DNA from: Sapria himalayana
Lineage: Eukaryota; Streptophyta; Magnoliopsida; Malpighiales; Rafflesiaceae
Assembly (NCBI GenBank): GCA_029783825.1
Contig: JAREIK010002254.1
Coordinates: forward strand, 543,169-607,168
DNA: 64,000 nucleotides
Reading direction: 5' to 3'
The translations under genes and the position numbers were made by a program. Positions 36,867 to 48,800 of the stretch are shown here, in pieces (the stretch's first letter is position 1; each line of letters starts with the position of its first letter). The notes under the pieces were generated by a model. It saw only the letters and a program-made list of their open reading frames with translations. It made no database searches and was not told the DNA's origin.

Positions 36867-39800
36867 ATGTCGCTACCAATGAATCCAACCACGTACTTTA
36901 GATCAACTGGAAAGCCACTCTTCTGCGCACTCTTCCCTCTTACCATCCTAATCATCATAGCCCTCTTGTACGCTTCCTCCATTGGCTATTACCATAACAC
37001 ACAAAACATCCTCACATACCGCAATGTCTTCCTATCCCACTCATCCAATTACACCATTTCCGCTTACCTTCGAGCCCTAACTCGAAATCCACACCTCGCC
37101 GGAACTACCCAGTCTGCCGACGCAGAAAACTACGTATTCTCTCATTTCAAATCCTTAGGACTAGAGACCCACACCGTTGAATACAAAACCCTTCTCTCCT
37201 ATCCCGTCCACGCGTATTTATCAGCTCGATTTGATAACAAAAGCACGTTAGAATTTTCCTTGGTTGAAGGTTTTCCGGAAATTGGGGCCGGGATTGTGGA
37301 ACCATACCATGCATATTCTCCGTCCGGAAGGGTCGTCTCGAAGGTTGTGTTTGTTAATTACGGACGCCTTGAAGATTATCATGTGGCTGAAGAGTTAGGG
37401 GTGAACGTTCGAGGGTGCGTTGTTTTGGCTAGGAAAGGTGGTGGCTTAAGTAGAGGGGAAGTGGTTAGTGTTGCAGAATCTAAAGGTGTAGCGGTGGTTT
37501 TGTTGTATTCAAATGGGATTAAAGGAGGGATCGAGAGGGGGACGGTTATGAGGGGAGTTGGGGACCCTCTGAGTCCTGGGTGGGCGGCTGTTGAAGGTGG
37601 GGAAAGATTGGGCATGGAAGATAGTGAAGTGTCGCAGATGTTTCCTAAGATTCCGTCTTTCCCCATCTCGGTGGAGAATGCTGGCATTCTGTTGGAGTCC
37701 CTTGGTGGGCCTTTGGCACCCAATGAGTGGATAAATGCAGGTTCCATTGGTCTTGGACCCGGTCCCACAGTTGTCAACTTCACTTACCAAGTTGGTATTG
37801 GTTCCCCTCGCCTTATTTTACTAATAATATCACACGAAGCTTCACTGTAGAAGTCCACGGCAATCTCCAATGGAGATTCCACTGGCACCATACCTCCACC
37901 AGACGAAGTAAAAGCCCAAGTCCTCAAAATTCAACTTATCCCATAATAACCAACCATTTTTGAGATGGCTGTTTTATAAAATAAAATTGTATATGTTATA
38001 ATGAAGAGTATGATAGATAGAGAGAGTTGGAGATCATCCATGCGTTATCTGGTTGGCACAAGCTAAGCGGAAAGTTTCACTTCCCATGATAAATTTGGAC
38101 CAAACAAGGAATTAACTTCTTCTGTAAACATTTTAGAGGTGCCAATATCAAAATAAAAATGGTAATTTTTTATGTGCCATTTTTATTATTGTTTTTTTTT
38201 AATGGAAGGGGATGAAAAAGATGGTGGCAATCCATAATATCATTGCCATGATAAGGGGATCAATTGACCCAGACAGATACGTGATTCTTGGTAATCATAG
38301 AGATGCATGGACATATGGTGCTGTTGATCCTAACAGTGGGACTGCTGCATTACTTGATGTTGCTCGTAGATATGCTCTATTGTTGGAGAAGGGATGGAAT
38401 CCTCGAAGAACAATTATCCTATGTAGTTGGGATGCCGAAGAGTTTGGCATGGTTGGTAATATTCTATTTGTCTTGGTTCTTCTTGGCATAGGATAAGCAT
38501 GACTTTTTTGTGTGCTGTAGATTATTTATTTACTTTTTTTTAATTATGAATGATATGAGCATGGATGAGAAAATTGGACCAGACTGGTTGGTCGAATGGG
38601 TCCAACTGTTAACTAGTCACCGTACCGATGTCCCGATCTAGCCATCAACTGGTCATAAGACCAGTCCTATTCTACCAAATGGGCTGGTATTTCATCTAAT
38701 CGGGTTCGAATTGATAGGACTAGCAGTCAGATCGGTGGATTGGCAGAACTGGCCAATTTTAGGTAATCGACCCAAACTGCTTACTCACATAAAAATAAAT
38801 TGAGTGATGGTCGATTGGAATAAAATGCTTGATATGAGAGTTTCAAAATAGCTCAATTATCACCTAGGCTACTTAGCTATTTTTGATTTTAATTGTATGT
38901 TAATTTTTTAAATTATATTCCTATTAAAATAATATTTTAATAAATTAATTAGTTGTAATTACTAATTATTATATTTAGTTAATTACTATATATATAAACT
39001 ATCATTATAATATTCTAAATACTTTTTTTACATCATTAATAAAATATAAAAAATATAAATTTTTAAATTTCTTAATGTATAAATCATTATTTACTTTATA
39101 TTATTGAATGCATATTATTATTATTTTATAATATTTTAAATTTTTTAAAGTATTTTTATTAATTTTAAATAATTTATATTTTTATTTTGATATTTTATTG
39201 GTATTTTAAATATATCTATTAAATTTAAATATTATATATATGTAATTATTAATATTTTATTTTATCTCTCTCTTTATATATATATATATATATATATTTG
39301 TGTGTGTGTGTAGTTTTTTATATTATATTTAAATTTAATTTATAAATAAAATATATTAATGATATCAATTTTATAGAGGTGTCAAATGAGTCGTGTTGAG
39401 TTAATAATGTTTTGATTTATAGAATCTCTATCGTATCATCATGCCATGTAAGATATGATATAGTTTCTCAATTTGGGTTGTGGTGTGTTGATACAAGAGT
39501 GAGTGAGATAGACTTGGCATGGCTTGAAGGCTCGACTTGGGAAGTCGAGCATGCGAGGTCTTGCCTCATTTGGCTAATGCCTAATGCTGGCTATAATCAG
39601 CATGATCGGGCCCATTGTCTTTCTGCTTGTTAGTGCATGGGCTTGATAGCTCCTAGATTGGTCCATAGACCCTAGTCATGCACCTAGGCTACATCTTGTA
39701 GCGCAAGTGTAGAGTAGGTGGCACACTGGCATCAGTTGTAGATATAGGTGTCAAATGGGGTAGATGGCTTGGGTCTGGCATGAGGCACGACCTGTTTTAG

Positions 39801-42800
39801 CCGTGCTAGGCCCAGAACAGCATGATCTAGGACTGTGTCCGTGCCAGTGCTCGGAGGACTCTCGGCACGGGTTGTTCCATGCCGTGCCGAGGGAAGTAGG
39901 GCCACATGCCATTTCAGGCACGACTAGCACATGTGCACGACACGTGGCACAAACCGACATGTGCCCCGAGGATTGGCCAATACGATGTTTTTTAATAGTT
40001 TATTAAACAAATAAGTTTAATGAACTCAGGATTGTGCCCAACTCGATGCCCAACGCTGAGACAGTGTGATGCCTGACAGGCAATGCAACCAGCCGAGTGG
40101 GTTAGCAGGAGCATCGGCTTAGCTTTGGGCAATGCCCGTATCCTCAAAGTTTGGCATGTACCTGCCCGGAACTGGGCTGACTTTGGGCGGAGAGCTTGCA
40201 TGCACGGCATGTAGGCCCATACGTGCATAAAAAAGTGGGTTGCGTTGGCCCGGCACAGCTTGTTTGATACTTGTAGCGGTAGACTCCATTGCATTGCAGG
40301 GTGAGGGTTGCAGGCTTGTTGGGCTATTGGCTGTAGAGGTGTCAATCGGGCCGGCCCGGCCCGGCACGAGGCACGTCACGGAAAAATTCCTTGCCCGGGT
40401 TAGGCACGAACCGTGTCGTGCCTGACCCGGCACGGTTCGGCCCACGGCACGGCACACCGGCACGGGTTTGTCCCGTGCCGGGTGTCCCGTGAGCCCGACC
40501 CCACGATGGCCCCTCCTGCAAAAAAGAACGCAGGTTGGGTCTGATTCGACTCGACCCGCGGTCCCCCCGAATCCCGACCCGTACTAACATGCAAGCCCGA
40601 GCGGGCCAGGCAAGGCACAGCACGGCCCGCCGTGCCTGCGGACCGGGCCGGGCCGGGCACGGTACAGTAATCGTGCCCTAAAAAATGGGTCGGGCCGGCC
40701 CGTCCCGGCCCGTTTGACACCTCTAATTGGCTGTTGCCATTGGGTGCTGAATGATCCATTTCTAGGTCTTAGGTTTTAAATTTTAATGTAATAAGTTATT
40801 AATTATTATATTATAGCAATGATATATAAATACATAAAAAATTATTTAAAAGTTAAATATAAATTATATTGATATTAAAAAAATATAATATATTACATAA
40901 ATATCTAAAAATATAAATAAAATAAAATAAACTTTGAATAATAAAATAGTTTGTATGATTTGGGTTGTCAATACTTATAGTCTCGACACCCTTATATGTA
41001 TCTGCATTATTATTCAAATTTAAGCCTCTTATTTTATCTTGAAGACTCAGCATTGAATTCTTTCAATTTTTTAAATAAAAAATTGCTTCAAAGGGGAAAA
41101 ATAAATCAATTTCGTCAAGATGAGTGAGAGATGTTATATGATATTTGAGATTGATTTAAAAAACTTTTGAGGGGGTATCTATAATTTGAATTTGATTATA
41201 ATTTCAAATGCAAACTTTCTATAATAGGCTCAACTATATGACTAGGTGCATAATTGATGTCGTCTTGGGTGATTTTGTTATAAACAAGTCACCCAAGAAA
41301 TATATTTTTTGTTTGAATAGATAATAAAAAATAATTTTCAAACTTTAAATGATTAAATATTTGAAATAAAGTAAATCTGATTATTAGCGTTGGATAGTTT
41401 GATCACTATAAAAGAGATAATAGATGTATTTTTTGATAAGTTTGGATTCCAAAATAACTAACAAAAAAGTGTGAGAGAAGTTTCTATTATGTAACAGCAT
41501 GAACCAGCTAATTTTGACTATGTCTTAAGTGGAGGAAGTTAATATTTTCTCAAGCAATAAGTACGTGTTCCGACCCAACAATATTACTTTCATATATTTT
41601 TGTTCGTATGTGAGAAATCATGAAAGTTTATCATATGGAAGCCTAGAGAATATGTAACAGAACATAAGCCAAATTCATAAGAGTTTTGAGAAAACTTGAT
41701 GTGCTATCAAATACAATGAGCATCAAGCTCTGATTATATATATCAAAATGGAGTAAAAAAGTCATCACTTGAAGAAATTATATTGACCTTACTCATGGAA
41801 ACACAAAAAATAGATTTTCAATAAAACTATATGAAACAAATTGAAATGAGGCTATAACACATGAACCTAGTCATAAAAATTATTGTGAATTAATTTGGAG
41901 AACTTTCCATCTCAATGAAAGGGAAGTACATAATTGGACTATCGAGTAATACCGAGGTAAATCTAAATAAATGTCTGTCCATCACATTAAGAAGCGACAA
42001 ATAGTTGGAGGGGTAATAAGCAAAAATGAAAGTCATAAAGGGAGTTGTCATTGAAGAGAGATGTGACTGAAGAAGTCATGATTGAAGAAGTCGTGATTGA
42101 AGAAGTCGTGACTTTCCCTAAAGTCACGGTATAACTCAGCGATTCAACACAAGATGTAATGACATCTATTAAAGTTGCAACACAATATATAATGATATTT
42201 TTCAATGTCACAGTACAACATTCTGTAATATTTTTCAAAGTCACTATTTTTATAGAACATATTGCCTAACTCTTGTCCTTAGCCTAGATAACTAAAGAAG
42301 CATAGAATGATGAAAAGATATAGAATATTTGAAGAAATGATCAGGTCATTTGAAGGATATCCAACAGAAAAACAATGCCAATGATAAATATTTATCTTTT
42401 TATCTTTTTTTCTATAATATCTTAAAAATAAAAAGATAGATGAATAATTTGAGAGGACTCAATATTTTTAGGAAGTTAGAAGTGAATATCTTATTTGTCG
42501 AAATATTATTATAAATATTAAATTATATGAAGTTTATAAAAGATATAATTAGTAGTAAGATATGGCTAGAGTCCTATGAAATGATAAACACGATCGAGAA
42601 ATATAGTGCTATCATTCAACGTAAATTACAGTGAAAGCAAAAAGATTTAGGAAGCCTTATGATTTCGTGTATTATTGGGGAATATATTTTTCAAAATATA
42701 GTATGTGACTTTTGATCAAGAGTAAATTTAATGTTATTGTCCATATTATGGGTATTAGGCATTGACAAAATAACTTTAATCGTTCTCACTTCTAATGATC

Positions 42801-45800
42801 AATTGTTTAATTAAATTTTTAAATTGTGTTATTGAAAATGTTTTGGTAATAATGATAAATTTATTTTTTTGATAGATTTTATTGTACTAGATATTGAGAA
42901 AGAACATTATGCCCATTTGATCTTGTAATGATCATTTATAGCTACTAAACAGGCGTTACTCAATATCAATAAGAGAGAATTTATATTTTATGTGAATAAA
43001 ATTCAAGTGAAACTCAATCTTTATTAAGGTTTACAGAATTCAGATTATATTGAGAAAAATTGCTAGAGAATAGATAGTCTCTTACATATCGAGATGTGAT
43101 AAAGTAAACTTCAAATAGAATTATTTTGTAGATGAGTATTGTCATGAAAAAGAAAGAGAAAATGACGTAGTATACGAACCATGGTTTGAAAAAAATAGTG
43201 AACATTCCAATGGATGTCATGACATTGAAACTTATATCTAGACGTGGATATGTCGTGACATCATATATGAATCAAATATATGATGCTAAATGAGAAATCA
43301 GGAAGACAAGTTGAAGAGAGATTATACAAAGAAGATGACTTGGATAACTAAAGTTATTGATCAAATTAGAGTTCCAATGAAGATCTAGCTATAGTCTACG
43401 GACATGGAGATCCAATAATTTCTTTTTTGTGTAGCTTGAGGAATGAACATGTTATGTCATGATCCATTCATAATAATTTCTAAAATTTTAGATCTCATTT
43501 CCAAATCAAAAATTAATAATGAAACTTATATCTAGACGTGATTGTCTTAGATGTATTATGTATACTTCTTCTTTTGGTATGAGTATTTGGAAGGAGTCCA
43601 TTATTTAAGGATGAACAATATTTTTAGTATATGATTTTTTGGTATTTCATGTACTAATTTTTTGGGTTGTTTGGCGAGTATATGTTGTTGTTTTTATATT
43701 TTTTCTAGTATTTATTGGAGAGATTTTAGTAAATTCTTATTTAAAAAAATTGATACATTTTAATAAAATCATAGTGATTTTGAGGGAAATTAATAGATTT
43801 GGTAGAGTAAAGGCTTTGAAAGAAGATAAATGATGAAGAGTTATGATAATTTTCTTGTTATGATTTGGGTACACTTACGTTTTTTTCTTTCTTGGTCATA
43901 ACAAAAAATGATTGTAGTATTTTTTGTTTGTCATAATTTTATCATTGAATTACCACAGGTATTTTATTATATAACACAATCATTTTGATCATAATATTTT
44001 TTTTAGCCATGACCACATTATCTCTAAGACACTTTATGGTCATAATATTATTTTCTTATCGTTATAGATAAGTACCTCATTGGTACACATAGTTGTGATA
44101 AGTTTCATAGTCATAACTTATTTGATGCAAAGCCAAGATATCAAATATTTTTAAGTCAATATTATTTTTTGTCATGATATTTCATTTTAAAAAGTATTTA
44201 CTCTTGTCATGATTTTTTCAACACACTAATTTTGTGCTCTAAAGAGAAAATGTCAAAATTGTGATCTTGTTCAGCATCATGATTTTGTGTTACAAAGAGT
44301 AATTGTCTCAGTCATGATAATTTCAGTATCATGACACTTAGCTCAGATAATCAAGACTAAAGATACTGCTAATTTCAGTGTCATAATTTTATATTACAAA
44401 GAGTAATATGTTTTAGCCATGTCAATCTCAATGCTATGATATTTTGTTCAAAAAGCAAAGATCAAACTCGTGGCTAATTCTAACATGATAATTTTGTGTT
44501 ACAGAGAGTAGATGATTAGTCGAGATTATTCTTTGGATTGTGACATCAATGCTTTTGAAAAGACGTAAAAAGATAATAAAGTCACGATCTCAAGTTTGTA
44601 CTATGACTTCAAACTTAAATTATTACACAGATCTTTGAAGTATAAAAATGATACTTAGATCTAGGAAAAAAAAGGAAAAATATGAATCATGTACGCCAAG
44701 AATCATATGCGATGTGATTTTGACTTGTATTTAGGAAAAATTCAAGATGAATGCAAGTAATCATCAATTGAAGATAGGATTATATACTTAAATTTTATTT
44801 TAGCTTTCATTAAGAATCCACAAATCCAACTAAATTTATATTTAGGATTTTCATGAACATATAGGTTTATGCATGTTAGATATGTGAGATAGTGATATGT
44901 AAGTCATGCGATACACTCATGGGGTATGGTAAGAAGTGATACGTTTTCAAATCTTAATGCATGATATAAACTAATGTGTAAAGAGCTAAAGTTGAGGTAA
45001 ATATTATTATTATGAGTATGATATTTACAAAACCAAAAATATGAAAATATTTAAGACTAATTCATTATGTATAATTTAGAAGAATTAACATTCGAGTAAT
45101 GTTAGGGTAAAGTAAAGTTTTTAACATAGGAGTTTTATCATATTATGTGAGTCATGTGTCAGTTGTATTTGATGGTGATATGTGCATCACTAAACACACA
45201 GATAGGGGACACAAGTTTGATGGTGATGACCTTGCATGAAGTGATATAAATTTCTGATATATCTATTGATATATCTCTGAAATATAAATAAATTCTAAGT
45301 ATCAATTATTTTTCAAGATTGATATATCTATTCTTGATTGGTGCTTATATACAAATATACATTGATATATCTTTGATATATTTGATATATCCGTAAAATT
45401 TAAGTTTTGATATATCCATAGAAACTAATATTTTAATCCTTGTTTGTAATTAATTCACTTTTATATGATTTTTATAAGTGAGATTTATAAAAAAATATAT
45501 ATTAATTATCATGAGTATCAAGGAAGCACGGACACGGCTCCCTACAGCCGTGTCCACGTGTTCGACACGTGGACACTGTACAGATACGTGTCCGATACGC
45601 TACGTGGCGTAAAAATATTTTTATTTTATAAAATAAAAAATATATATTTTTATATAATATAAGATAATTATAAAATATTATTTTATAAAATAAAATAATT
45701 ATAAATATTATCTTATAAAATAAAATATAATATTTTTATTTTATAAAATAAAAAAATATATATTTATTTTATAAAATAAAATATTTTAATTTAATTTAAT

Positions 45801-48800
45801 TTATTTTATTTTATAAAATACCTAATATTTATAAAGAAAATAATTTTTATTTTTAATTTTATTTTTTTTATTATGTCGTATCCTATCAGTATCTGTATCC
45901 TAGTTTTTTAGAATTTGCTGTGTCTCCGTATCCTGCTGTATCATATCTCCGTGTCCGTGTCTGTATCTGTGTTTCTTAGATGAATATGACACTTATGAAG
46001 TTGAATGTATGAATGTAATTAGTATCATTTATCTTGCATTTTAAAGATAGTTAAATGTTGGAGAATATAAGTATATAGTTGAATCAATCCTCAAGGATAA
46101 TTGATGTATTGCTTAAAAGGAATTGATATGTTAATATTTGCATGATATGATATATGACTTTGGTATTGAAATGTTAAGGGGACAACTATGAGGGAATTAT
46201 CTTTGATAGTAAAAGTCTAAGAATAATGATTACCTTGTATGCCAAGAAGGCACATGTTATTTTTATTTTAATCTACTATTTGTCTAATAATTAAATATGA
46301 TATTGATTAAATATAAGAAAAACATCATCACGTATAAGGTCGTAAGTCAACTTTAGAGTCTGAATATCTTTTCAAAGATTAAGTATACCTATTCAACTCG
46401 ATTAATAGTCAGTTCATAGATGGTTGATCACACAACTTATAATTTTTGTGGGATTGATATTTAGACTTATGTTTATTTTATTGCTTATATATTTTGTATG
46501 CTTGTGAAATTATGTTTGACAAAATATTCCCGCTCAACAAGGTTTTAGAATCGTGTTAATTAAAGATAATTTGGGTACCCTCACAAAGTTGTGATATTCC
46601 TAAGAAATAACTAATCAACTGAAGATCACAAGTAATCATTGTATTCTATGTTTATACTAGATTTTAAATTAATTATTTATTAATTACTTTGATAAAAGAT
46701 AATATTACCTGCTAAAAGTTATAAAAACTTGTGATAAATATTTTTTTTATAACGAGAGCTCAATTGGAATTTGAATATGCTTCTACTTGGCTATGCTTAT
46801 AATTTCTAAATGTAATTCTATGTTTTTGAGTTTTTTTTTTCATATATATGAGAATCTTGTGAACTACATCCATATGAATGTATTCTAAAAAATTTTAGAA
46901 ATTACTAATTATAATAGTAATATATGTGATATATGGCTTGATCATTGTCTGATTGTTTTGTTTTTCAATTATTCTTTTATATATATAGTAGAATCAACTA
47001 ATAAACTAATGTCTATGGATAAATTTACATATTGATCAAGTGGTAAGTCAACAAGTATATTTTTTGATATATCAAAGTCATAAAATATTTAAAGTGTATC
47101 TTTTTTGAGAAATGTTGTATTTCAGTATCTCATGAATATTTCATCTCAATACCATAAAAATATTTCAGATATTATAAAATTTTTATTTAAAACCTAGTCT
47201 GTAAAAAATAGTTTTGGTTAGGATATATAATTGATAATTTTTTGTAATCAGAATATTATTGATATATGTCACTAACACAGATTGACTACTTGATTCTTGT
47301 CGAAAATAACAAGAATAGTCTGATACATGTCTCCTATGACTAAAGATAGAAAGTTTCAAATAAATATTTACTACATAATATCTTCCAAGATTGTTTTAGG
47401 TGAATTTTTATCCAACATAGTATGCCACCATACTAGATGATTAAGTATCTTTGAATGAGTGTTTAATATCATGTATTTAAAAAGCAATTATAACAAAATA
47501 GAGTATGTAGTACAAAAATAAGTATAATAGAGTATTCGAGATAAAGAATACTGAGTAGAACGCATCATTTATTCTTCACATAGTACATTCAAAATATTTA
47601 AGTCGTTACTTTGAATTGGATCAGCTTATAAAACAAAAAATTCATTGGGGAAGACTGTGGAAAAATCCATTGAGTATATATTTTTAGATTTGGATCATTA
47701 AGTCTTTTAATATTTCTTTCTTTCTTCTAGAATTCTCATATCCTGTATCAATGTGTCTAGTAGAACATTTGCACTAGGCTCATCTAAATGCATTTTCATA
47801 TGAGATGTGTCACTATTAAAACTAATCATGTTATTTTTTTTAGATGTAGACATAGAAGCAAGATATGAAGTTACTCCACTCTGAGGAGTTTTAATTGAAC
47901 ATGACCTAACATTACAATAGATGAAGATGCATTCTTTTAGATCAATTCCTAAAAGAAAATATACTTATGGCACATGTAGTTTGAGGTGTCAAAGGGTTAT
48001 GTTGTGCCAACATGACTCATTTTTTCAAGGCACGGTCGTGCAATCGTGCCGTGCCATACAAGACACAGTTAAATTTCTTTATTGTGCCAGGCACGGTTAA
48101 ATTCCCTTGCCGTGCCAGGCACGGTTAAATTCCCTTGCCGTGCCAGGCACGGTTAAATTCCCTTGCCATGCCAGGCACGGTTAAATTCCCTTGCCGTGCC
48201 AGGCACGGTTAAATTCCCTTGCCGTGCCAGGCACGGTTAAATTCCCTTGCCGTGCCAGGCACGGTTAAATTCCCTTGCCGTGCCAGGCACGGTTAAATTC
48301 CCTTGCCGTGCCAGGCACGGTTAAATTCCCTTGCCGTGCCAGGCACGGTTAAATTCCCTTGCCGTGCCTGGCACGGTTAAATTTTCTTGCCGTGCCAAGC
48401 ACGGTTAAATTCCCTTGCCTTGTCAGGCATGGTTAAATTCCCTTGCCGTGCCAGGCACCGTTAAATTTCTTTGTCGTGCCAAGCATGACATGGTGGCATG
48501 GTCCACTAGTCCAACACGGTATTGTGGGCATGGCCGAATGTAGCTGTGCCTAACCGTGCTCGACCATGCCAAACAGAGAAGATGCATGGGTCGTGCATCT
48601 TCGTAATTTCCTGTTGAGTGATGGCTGGCTTATGGGTCGGCCAATTATAATCGATCGTGTGGTTAATTTTATTAAAAAAATAATTTGACTGCCTGATGGG
48701 TATAGAGGTATTAAACGGGACGTGCCGGGCCAGCCCAGGCACGGCCGAATCGTGTTGTGTCTTGTGCAGGGCCAGACCGGCTTGGCTCGGTTGACACCTA

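Noticed and set aside
37379..37783. 134-codon frame, - strand
   Set aside because: Antisense shadow of AMP1 exon 1, which is supported by family similarity and frame.
38134..38148. TAGAGGTGCCAAT in AMP1 intron 1 as a hAT end
   Set aside because: No GC-rich subterminal DNA, no inverse end and no duplication; chance match.
48060..48479. CRISPR-like array of palindromic repeats
   Set aside because: Units are contiguous 28-mers with no unique spacers, in a plant intron; it is a minisatellite from transposon ends.
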